From: Paraspadella gotoi
Taxonomy: Eukaryota; Chaetognatha
Length of the DNA stretch: 64,000 bases
Assembly (NCBI GenBank): GCA_051294375.1
Contig: CM119268.1
Span: 12,188,356-12,252,355 of the forward strand
Direction of reading: 5' to 3'
Shown here: piece after piece, positions 54,528 to 64,000 of the stretch
Numbering within the stretch: the first letter of the stretch is position 1
Layout of the letters: each line of letters begins with the position of its first letter
Position numbers and translations under genes: made by a program
The notes under the pieces: model-generated
What the model was told of the DNA's origin: nothing
Database searches by the model: none
What the model saw: the letters and a program-made list of their open reading frames with translations, nothing else

Positions 54528-54811
54528 AATAGATGTAAAAACAAGAATGGTAATTCCAATGGGTTGCGCCGCAGTAACTATATTTTCATATTCCGTCTTT
54601 TAATCTTGATAGTTTTAGGAATTCCTGAGGGTGGCACTAGCTGTCTCTTAGATTTGAGGTTTTTTCTGTCTTAACAAATGATCAACCAACTAAAGGCAAA
54701 TTATATATATTTTTAACGTAAGTAGGACAGACCGATGGACAGACATACTGACGGACCATACGACAGACCGACCGAAAAGTTGCTCCTCGAGAACTCGCGG
54801 CGCAACTAAAG
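54528..54811 (+). repeat. Dispersed repeat family A, copy 3
   Basis: Body with GGGTTGCGCCGCAGTAACTA and ATAGTTTTAGGAATTCCTGA. Terminal hairpin at 54779-54806 (outer stem GTTGC/GCAAC, inner CTCGAGAACTCGCGG) followed by TAAA. Confidence 0.75.
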
Positions 54812-54939
54812 AAATGCGGTCATGAGAACCGGATTGAAATTATAAAGCGCGAAAGAGTGAAGCAGAGAACGGGCGGTGGGGATTAACTGCGGGTAAGTCG
54901 GAAGGAGGGAGATCTCATCTCTGATTGGTCACTTTGGCG

Positions 54940-55060
54940 AAAGCGGAAGGGGCGGGATCATCGGCAATGGGCGGGCCCGGGGGAACAGGCGGGGGGAGGT
55001 TGAAGGCGGAGTGCCCCCGGGGGGGGAGAAGAGCCGATAAAAAGAATTTATCGGTTCAAT
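54940..55060. promoter_or_regulatory. GC-rich, GC-box-containing stretch
   Basis: Contains GGGGCGGGA, GGGCGGGCC and a GATAAAAAGAATTTATCGG palindrome-like AT element within about 120 bases, in otherwise AT-rich DNA. It could be a promoter or CpG-rich element, but no adjoining transcript is identified. Confidence 0.3.
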
Positions 55061-55227
55061 GGAGGACATTAGCGAGCCAGTAGGGGTGACAGTGACGACG
55101 ACAACAGTGACTATGATGGCGACGACGATGGCGACGACGACGCCGATGACGACTGCGAGGAAAGCCTAAAAGTACAACGATATTGATGACGATCAAAAAC
55201 GTCAACGACAACGACAACGACAACGAC

Positions 55228-55257
55228 ATGGCCATTGGCCATTGGCCATTGGCCAAC
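55228..55257 (+). repeat. Four CCATTGG-type repeats
   Basis: ATGGCCATTGGCCATTGGCC repeats of 8-bp period; each holds an inverted CCAAT motif. Adjacent 55198-55226 is (CAACGA)n-like. Confidence 0.7.
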
Positions 55258-55474
55258 AGCCCAATTCTGAAGGAAATAAATGATCACAGTTTTGTCGCTT
55301 GTAGAATAAAGCACTTCGATGGAGAGAGAGANNNNNNNNNNNNNNNNNNNNNNNNNGAGAAAAAGAGGAGAGAGCGAAGAGAAGAAGAACAGAGAGAGAG
55401 GGAGAGAGAGGAGAGAGAAGAGGAGAGACGAGATCGAGAGATGAAGAGAACGAGAGAGAGAGAGAGAGGAAAGA

Positions 55475-56760
55475 TGTCAAACTCGGAGACGTCGCGCGTC
55501 ATCAAATTCAGCCGCAAGCCTACTGGCGAGAGAAGCTCCAGTGACGACCCGAACGTCATAAAAAAAAAAGAGCGCAGAGGCAAATGGCCTCTCCTCGCCT
55601 CGCTCCCCTCCGATGATAAAACTATTAGCTGGTGATAAATGCACTGCAATGTGCCAATGCAACGGCGATAGGCAAGTCGCTGGCGGATGGATCAATCGCT
55701 GGCCAAAGTGGATGAAGATTTAATGATGGGAAAAAAGATTATGAATCGGTGATAGAGCGGGAAAGCGGATATTAATGCATGAAAGGATAAACTTTTTTTT
55801 TAAAAGGAAAAGGGCTTGAAATCTCAGGCTGTTTTCGTTAAAAGGTTTCGTGACAAATTTTCGATTTACACCAATTGAATCCTCATTTTGTACCGTTCCA
55901 TTAATTCATCAATTTGTCTATTTTGGAAAGAAAAAAAAAAAAAATCGGCAATTAGGCAACCAGCCGGTCATTTTTTAACGTTGCGCCCGACGGGCAGAAG
56001 GCACCGCGGGCTGATTCCACTTTTCGAAACTTTGTGCGCTGAGCCGATGGGCCCACTGGTCCAGCTTACACTGACCAGTGCCAGTACCCAACCCTTAAGT
56101 GCAAATTAAGGTTTAAATCCCACGCCCATATTTAGTTGTGATTTCGTAAATCTTGATAATCTCTCCTCACCGCTTCAAGTAGACGTTTTGTCTTAGAAAG
56201 GAAATAAGACCTCGGAGCCTATAATTGTACCATTATGGTTTTATGAAGCAGGCCCACAATGTTGCCTCTCCGGACGCGCCTACGTGCTCGCAACCGCAAA
56301 AAATACCAAAAATGGGGAAAAAAAACGTTTGACGACCTCATCGACAAGGATGATAACTCGACGTGAAAATTGCGGAATATTTTGATTGAATACAACAAAA
56401 AAATTACCATGCACTTACTTTGACTCATATTCCAACCACCTGGCCTTATATAAAATGAACATTGGCGACAACAGTTTAATCAGACTGAAAGACACCGGTA
56501 CACCCTTAAGCAATAATCATTTCTGCCAACTTCAACTCGTCTTCACAGGAAGTCCTGTCTTCCAAAAATCCAGGCGCACATTGCGCCGACCGCTCCAACC
56601 ATCTTCACGCTTCCCCCCTCTTTTCTCTTCTCCCGTCGTCTCCGTCGTCGTCGACCGGAAAAAAGTATCATTTTTCGAAAAGGAGAAAGACAATCGCGGA
56701 AGGTAAATAAATGGAAGGAATCGTTCGTCGTCGTCCGTCGTCGTCCTGTCGGCAACCTTG
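55475..56760 (+). repeat. ~1.25-kb direct duplication, copy 1
   Basis: Matches 60255-61479 end to end (AAACTCGGAGACGTCG, AGAGCGCAGAGGCAAATGGC, GACACCGGT, CTTCACAGGAAGTCCTGTCT) with dozens of single-base indels. No conserved protein frame survives in both copies. Confidence 0.9.
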
Positions 56761-57059
56761 TCATTCGGCGTTAATAGTCGTCGCCCGACTAAAAGAAAAA
56801 AAAATAAAAGCATGGGAGGGGAGAAGGAGCGCAGATGCGTTTGCTTGTTGTGTTGTGTCGTTATTTCGTTTGTTTTTCCCGAAATGCCCGTCGCCGTCGC
56901 TTTAAAAATTAATTCGAATATTAACTGAAGGTGGTTTTTTTCAATCAAATGAAGATGTTTTGGTTTGTTTTGTTGTTTATTGTTTTGTTTTTTGTTTTTT
57001 TTCGAGTTGCACGTTCCATCTCTCTCGAATGCTCGCTGATCTTTCCCCTTTGGAAAACC

Positions 57060-57260
57060 ATTTTCCGCTCAACCTCTTCTCTTCTTTTCCCCCCCCCATT
57101 TCCATTTTCTTTTTTCTCGTTTTCCCCCTTCAAGAATTTTCTCTTCCGCTCGGGCAATCTCGCCCCCCCTCGCCCCGCGTCCTTACTTTAAGACAGATCA
57201 CGACGACGTCGGCCCCAGTCACGTGGACTTCAACTCCGCCCCCCCCCCCCCACGAATTGT
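57060..57260. promoter_or_regulatory. Pyrimidine/C-rich GC island with E-box
   Basis: Poly-C runs at 57090-57097 and 57237-57252, CG-rich words, and GTCACGTGGAC (E-box CACGTG) near 57217. Possibly a promoter region; no transcript assigned. Confidence 0.25.
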
Positions 57261-57539
57261 TTTGTTTGTTCTTGTTTCTCACGCCGAGAGATTGTTGTTT
57301 TCCATCCCGAGGCGTCAACGGTTCTCGAGGTCAATATCGCGTACCGAGCGTTGTGCCGTCGGTCATACGCACGAGAGGAGAGGGAGAGAGAGAAGACAGA
57401 GAGGTTCCAAACCCCCGAAAGCCTGTGGCACGCGACTTCATTCTCCACGATTCAAGCGACCCAAGTGACCACACAGGGGAGGCATTTTGGACGACCTGGT
57501 GAACGGGTTTTCTCTTTCCACTTAGTCCGGCAGTACTAG

Positions 57540-59996
57540 TGTTCGTCGAGTGCAAGAGGCGATGCTGAAATCTCAAGCGAAGTGACTACCGCCTTATGGA
57601 GTGAGCAGAATGTGACGGTAATGTATAACTAATGTTTTTGGAACGGAAGTAAATCTAATTAACTCTGGTTGAATTTTTACATTTTATCGTGTGATCTTTT
57701 AACAATTTTAATACAATTCTTTCTCCCACCCCTGACCTTTTGACGACAGGGAAGAAACGGGGAGGAGCAGAGACTCAATGAAAATTTCCAATAACTAGAT
57801 ACTTTCTACAGGGGTGTCGAGCGATACAACAAGTTGGAACGAAGCGGAACCGACGCTTACTGAGGGTGTTGGTAACCCTAACAATAACTGCCATACGATG
57901 GTCCATGCATTCATTCATTCGGTGCAGATCATGAGTACAAGATTAAAAAATCCGTCGTTTCGGAAAACAAGAGCAACTCAAAGCTGATTACATGGTTGCC
58001 GACGCTGTATACGCAATTGGAGAGACGTTCGGCGTAGAAAACCCAAACTGACAAAGGATTCGCCCAGCATGGAGGCACAAGGGCAGGCTTTATAGACGAC
58101 TGGAGTAAGAAAAAAAAAAAAGGGTATACTAAAGAGAGATTTCGTCTGTAACCTCTACATATTTAACACCAATATGGTTAAACTAAGTGGTCGTTGGCCT
58201 AGTACTCTAGATTGTTAAAAAACTCGGAAATTTGCTCCATTTAGTTACTTGACTTTCTTGTTTGGTCTTTGCTAAAAAAACGTATAAAACCCTGTGCCTC
58301 CTCATGGCCGCATCCGCCCAACTTCTTTTCTCGGACACAATCAGAAAACACAAGAATCGAAGGCTGGCAGGCAGATCGAACCTCGTCTCCTGCTTCGACC
58401 CCTGACCAGCCTATTTGTTCCGGAGCGGTGGGCTGGACTGACGGAGGGGTCCAATCGCGCGGCACCGTATCGACATATAAAAGGCCCTTACGGGCACAGG
58501 CCGATAGAAATCTCGATACAACGGCCCGAGGCGCTTCTACGGCGGCAGGTCTTTCATACTTTATACCGAGCGAGTCGTGGGATATAACCATTTCTGATTT
58601 GTCGCGCCGGTTCGGGGAAACGTGAGTCGGGCGGGAGACGCGCGGCCGCATCTTTCCTCGAATAGCGAGACAGAGCGTCCCATCAACTCTTCAGCAACTG
58701 GTGGGCTTTAACGGCCGGTGGTCAACGTCCTCTTGGCTTTCTCCGGTTGCGTCCCGATCGAGTACGTCATATATTCTCATTTTACCTTTCCGGCGGCGGG
58801 CGGGCGGGCTGCTCTGTGGTGTGCGCTCACTCGCTCGACAGCCTCAGACCTGCTATTATATGCTGAGAGATCGAGACTTTTTATCCCTTCTTTGCGCTCT
58901 CTCTCTCTGATCTTGCTCCGCTTGGTTCGCCTAGCTCACACGGTCTTTTTTCTTCTGTTACCCCGCTTTCTTTCTCGCTCTCTTCTTCTTGTCTTCTATT
59001 ACTCATATATATCGACCCGCGTTTTATTATAGCTAAGCGGGGAGACTCGGACCGATAACTTCGCGTGATTAAATTACGGATAGATAAATTTTGTCTGATG
59101 TGTTTCGTCTCACGATTCTTGACCGATACGAATCCGGTCAAGTGGCACTCCGACGAGCCTACGATCCGTTTGGACAGTAATTGGGTATATAGTCTAAAGC
59201 GAGAGTGAGATTAATCGAATACTATTACAACTGACATATATTCACTACGAGACAAGTTGCTTATAGTGTCTGCTCATTCATATTCTGTTCAATTTCCTAT
59301 AAGTCAAAATATTCTATCTGTCATTGTTATACTGTCTCGTTACACTTGCAGTTACCTCTCATGTATAGAGTCTTTCGTTGCTGTTTTGAGAGTTTCTCTT
59401 CAAAAAAACGATCCCTGATGTTTCTCCACACACACGGAGAATAGACATTTACTAACAGGCTCCTTCCACTCCTCTATTATTTGTTCTCCAGGAAAAGTTG
59501 CCCCAAGTGGTTTCTCTGTACCGGAATTCGCCCCGAGAAGACCGGAAGGTTCTTTGCCTCTTTTTCTTTTTTTGAAAAGACACAGCGCCCGTACTTTTTT
59601 TTTCATTGTTGATGGCACCTGCTCACTCGAATGTTCTCGACCAATAACCTATGCAGATCGTCGCTAGTCAACAGGCTCCTGATTAAAAAACCTGTCCTCT
59701 TTTTTGAGCGCTTTATTTGAAATTAAATAGTTGTAATCGCGTGATTTATAGACGCTGTCTCGTACAGGTTTTGTTGTGCGGATCGTCTTCTCGAAAACGC
59801 TACTCCATAATTTATAGCAGATTAGTATTTAGCTAAGGATTTATTTAAATGGCGACGTGTTGATTTAGAAGAAAAACTGAAATATGATAGGCCACCGCAA
59901 TCGTTACGAGATTTGTTATAGTGGCCTCGGCCCCATGGTTCAACTAACTTATATATAATCTAACTTATAACATAAGGACTGGGCGCGGTCATACCG

Positions 59997-60048
<52 letters not shown>

Positions 60049-60254
60049 TCCTCTCTCCTCTCTCTCTCTCTCCTCTCTCTTCGCTCTTATAACATTTTAT
60101 TACCACACCCAGATGAATAGGATCAAATAATTGCTAATATGCACAAATGCTTACTCTGTTCCTTCTCTCTTTTCCCATGTCAGACACCTCCTCATCGTAT
60201 TCCTCCCATACTCTACAATTTCTATCTCCGATCTTCTCTCTTTAGAGAGAGAGA
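57540..60254. other. Low-quality-looking sequence, no gene seen
   Basis: No exon-like frame with splice borders. From 59985 the sequence follows 62840-63060 with many indels (GATACCGCTCTC-like start, CT tract, ACCACACCCA, CTTACTCT), then jumps to the 55475-like duplication. This suggests chimeric long-read fill. Confidence 0.5.
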
Positions 60255-61479
60255 AAGAGTCCAAACTCGGAGACGTCGGGTCATCAAATTCAGCCGCAAG
60301 CCTCTGGCGAGAGAAGCTCAGGTGACGACCAACGTCAATAAAAAAAAAAGAGCGCAGAGGCAAATGGCCTCTCCTCGCCTCGGCTCCCCTCCGATGATAA
60401 AACTATGAGCTGGTGATAAATCACTGGCAATGTGCCAATGCAACGGCGGATGGCAAGTCGCTGGGCGGATGATCAATCGCTGGCAAAGTGGATGAAGATT
60501 TAATGAGGGTAAAAAAGATTATGAATCGGTGATAGAGCGGGAAAGCGATATTAATGATGAAAGGATAAACTTTTTTTTAAAGAAAAAGGGCTTGTAAATC
60601 TCAGGCTGTTTTCGTTAAAAGGTTTCGTGACAAATTTTCGATTTACACAATTAATCCTCATTTTACGTTTCCATTAATTCATACAATTTGTTATGTTTGG
60701 AAAGAAAAAAAATGGAGGCAACCAGCGGTCATTTTTTAACGTTGCGCCGAGGGCAAAGAAGCCACCGCGGGCTGATTCACTTTCGAAACGTTTGTGCGTC
60801 TGAGCGATGGGCCACTGGTCCAGTTACACTGACCAGTGACCAGTGACCACCCTAATGCAAATTAAGGTTAAATCGCCACGCCCATATTTATGTTGTGATT
60901 TCTTAAATCTTGATAATCTCTCCTCACGCTTCAGTAGACGTTTGTCTTTAGAAAGAAATAAGACTCGAGCTAATAATTGTACCATTATGGTTTATGAAGG
61001 CAGGGCCCACAATGTTGGCTCTCCGGACCGCCTACGTGCTCGCAACCGCAAAAATACCAAAATGGGGAAAAAACGTTGACGACTCATCGACAAGGATAAC
61101 CGAGTGAAATTGTCGGAATATTTTGATTGAATGACAACAAAAAAAACTTACCATGACTTACTTTGACTCATATTCAACCACCTGGCCTTTATAAAAATGA
61201 CATTGGCGACAACAGTTTGAATCGACTGAAGACACCGGTCACCACTTAAGCAATAATTCATTTCTCAAACTTCAACTCGTCTTCACAGGAAGTCCTGTCT
61301 TCATAAAATCCAGCGCAATTGCTCGACCGCTTCACCATCTTCAACCTCCCCCTCCTCTTTTCTCTTCTCCGTCGTCTTCGTCGTCGTCGACGGAAAAAGT
61401 ATCATTTTCTCGGAAATGGAGAAGAAATCGCGGAAGGTAATAAATGGAAGGAATCGTCGTCGTCGTCGTCGTCGTCGTC
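60255..61479 (+). repeat. ~1.25-kb direct duplication, copy 2, ending at a gap
   Basis: Copy of 55475-56760 that stops exactly at the 610-N gap 61480-62089 in a (CGT)n tract. Probably raw-read extension of the other locus. Confidence 0.9.
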
Positions 61480-62089
61480 NNNNNNNNNNNNNNNNNNNNN
61501 NNNNNNNNNNNNNNNNNNNNNNNNNNNNNNNNNNNNNNNNNNNNNNNNNNNNNNNNNNNNNNNNNNNNNNNNNNNNNNNNNNNNNNNNNNNNNNNNNNNN
61601 NNNNNNNNNNNNNNNNNNNNNNNNNNNNNNNNNNNNNNNNNNNNNNNNNNNNNNNNNNNNNNNNNNNNNNNNNNNNNNNNNNNNNNNNNNNNNNNNNNNN
61701 NNNNNNNNNNNNNNNNNNNNNNNNNNNNNNNNNNNNNNNNNNNNNNNNNNNNNNNNNNNNNNNNNNNNNNNNNNNNNNNNNNNNNNNNNNNNNNNNNNNN
61801 NNNNNNNNNNNNNNNNNNNNNNNNNNNNNNNNNNNNNNNNNNNNNNNNNNNNNNNNNNNNNNNNNNNNNNNNNNNNNNNNNNNNNNNNNNNNNNNNNNNN
61901 NNNNNNNNNNNNNNNNNNNNNNNNNNNNNNNNNNNNNNNNNNNNNNNNNNNNNNNNNNNNNNNNNNNNNNNNNNNNNNNNNNNNNNNNNNNNNNNNNNNN
62001 NNNNNNNNNNNNNNNNNNNNNNNNNNNNNNNNNNNNNNNNNNNNNNNNNNNNNNNNNNNNNNNNNNNNNNNNNNNNNNNNNNNNNNNNN

Positions 62090-62789
62090 TAGCATTACGA
62101 TACGATGCTAACATTTCCTGGCATTTCATCATGTATTGATTAAAACGATAACATATACAATTGAACTTGGCCCAAAAAAAAGGCAGAAAGAGAAGAGAGA
62201 TAAGAAAAAAAAAAAGAACAAAAGATTCCTGACGATAACCGAAAGCGTCGCTCTTTTGTCTTTTGGCGGCGACGCAGCTCGAAAAAAAAAAGGACTCTCG
62301 CCGCCCTCTGTCGAGCGGTGGGGAAAAAATGACAAGGAAACAAAAGGCTGAGGAATTTTCATAAATACGGCGGAAAAAAAGTTTGCGCGGTTCGGAAAAA
62401 GGGAAGGCTTAATTAAAAAGTCGGCGGCGAGTTGCGTCAAATTATGCGTCAAGAGTTGGATTTTTTGTTTCCATTTTTTAGAACGTTTTTTTTTTTTCTC
62501 GTTTCTTTTGTTCAAAAGCTCGAGAGACTCGATAACTTTCGTATTTACAAAATGTGGTTTAACTAAAGAAATGTACGAACATTTGACTGTCGGAGATTAC
62601 TGTCATCGAGGTCTCTCGAAATCGTCAAAATCTTTGGATTATACCAGAAACGTAATTTTCTAAAAAAGAGAGAAAGAAAAAATTAAGGAAATCCAGAAAA
62701 GGTTTTTAAAAAGAGAAGGTTTTGCGTTTTCTTTGAAAAGACAGGCGAACCTCATCCAAATCAGATTCCAGGTGTACTTAGCCCGAACG
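62090..62789. other. Intergenic, no gene seen
   Basis: Begins after the 610-N gap. Homopolymer A and T runs and no recognisable frame. Confidence 0.4.
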
Positions 62790-62969
<180 letters not shown>

Positions 62970-63027
62970 CACCCATCTTTTATCATTAATTTTTTCAAGC
63001 CCTTACTCTTTCCTTCTCTCTTTTCCA

Positions 63028-63092
63028 GCACTCCTCACTCCTCACTCCTCACTCCTCACTCCTCACTCCTCACTCCTCATTCCTCACCCCTC
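63028..63092 (+). repeat. (CACTCCT)n heptamer repeat
   Basis: About eight copies of CACTCCT with minor changes, next to pyrimidine-rich sequence to 63300. Confidence 0.9.
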
Positions 63093-63501
63093 ATCCTTTT
63101 TCATCCCTTCCCACTTTCCATTCACCCTTTTATTTGCTCTCACTTTCTCCCTTTTCACCCACCAATCTTTTCTCATTTTTCCTTCCTTCCTCTGACTCCC
63201 TCTTTTTTTCCCTCATTTCATTTCCCATTCTGCTTCCCTTCCTCCTTCAATCCTTTTTTCCCTTTCTTTATTCCATGTGCTCCCTTTTCTTTCTCCTCCT
63301 CTCCTCCCACTCGGCCACTTTGTCTCCATCTGGCGGACGATAAAAGCGACAAACGCGTCGGCGTCTCACATCCTTGACCCTCGTCTCGGTTTCCGCTTCC
63401 GAATTTTTTTTTTTTCCGCCGCCGTTCCCGACAAAATAGCGATCGGCGCAAAGGAACCAAAAATAATGGCTTTTGTCTAGGGATTGCCTTCCCCCCGCCT
63501 T

Positions 63502-63536
<35 letters not shown>

Positions 63537-64000
63537 TGGTAATTTTCGGGCTCTCCTCTCTGTCAAAGGGCCGCTTCGTCTCGATGGATTTGGTTATTTT
63601 ACAACGACGGAGCACTCCTGGAGGTCGTAGTTAAAATGTCGCCGTCGATTGGGTTGTCTTCCGCTGCCCTTAAGACTAATGCCGATTTTCTGATCTCTTA
63701 CGATCTTACTGATAAAGTTAGATGACTTTGCGGGTTTTAAATAAGTTGTTTTGCATACGTTGTTAATTTATTATTTTTGTTTCAAGACAAACAGCGTTGG
63801 CCAAAAAATTGTTCGTGAACGGATTCATCAATTAGCATAAAATCGCTACAACCGAATACAAATGTTACATTTATTTAATATACAAGCAAAATTGCACTTA
63901 AGGTGGGTAAAGGCCTCCGTCCCTCTTTCAAGATAATAACATAGCAAGACAGCGCAAGCTTTCAATCAAGACCTACAAATTAAATGATATAATGTTTTTT
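63093..64000. other. Intergenic end of window
   Basis: Pyrimidine-rich to 63300, (CGT)n at 63505-63536, and a dispersed repeat copy at 63893-63962 on the - strand (contains GCTATGTTATTATCTTGAAA on that strand). No gene recognised. Confidence 0.45.

Noticed and set aside
61301-62139. Long frames across the 610-N gap
   Set aside because: Open only because N is read as unknown; no sequence support.

Overview
The window reads as arthropod nuclear DNA from a draft assembly. Evidence: AT-rich sequence, genes split by short GT-AG introns, very many (GA)n/(CT)n, (CGA)n and (CAT)n microsatellites, tRNA-derived SINE-like repeats, and a secreted protein with peritrophin-type chitin-binding domains. I cannot place it below arthropod. 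There are ten N runs in three size classes (10, 25, and 473/610), and several indel-rich duplicate stretches beside them. I infer that uncorrected long reads were used to fill gaps.

Layout. (1) 1-4107, + strand: the 3' half of an ABCC/MRP-type ABC transporter (second transmembrane domain and NBD2). (2) About 4780-14711 (perhaps to 15272), - strand: a secreted protein built as signal peptide, CBM14 domain, Ser/Thr-rich mucin-like linker, CBM14 domain. Its third intron carries a roughly 4 kb inverted copy of 4756-9009 (at 9183-13250), most likely a foldback-read artefact. (3) 18508-31165, + strand: a PCMTD gene (protein-isoaspartate methyltransferase-like domain with a SOCS-like tail and a long low-complexity C-terminal region). 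Its exons are out of order in the scaffold: exons 5-6 lie before exons 2-4, and error-rich copies of exon 2 and exon 6 flank the gaps. (4) 36583-39990, - strand: the 3' part of an RBMS/shep-type RNA-binding protein (RRM2 and an Ala/Pro/Gln-rich tail).

The remaining half (about 31.8-36.5 kb and 40-64 kb) holds no gene I can recognise. It is filled with microsatellites, purine tracts, minisatellites, dispersed repeats and assembly duplications (55475-56760 repeated at 60255-61479; 59985-60170 resembles 62840-63060).

The four genes show no functional link; their grouping is ordinary eukaryotic gene order. The most interesting non-genic items are: two repeat families that share one design (GACAGAC-rich block, long terminal hairpin, CTAA); a foldback element with a hammerhead-ribozyme-like core at 38966-39020; an inverted repeat pair at 19677-20130 / 23050-23567; and a well-framed 35-base candidate microexon at 34395-34429. 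I found no CRISPR array, prokaryotic operon or clearly new multigene system.
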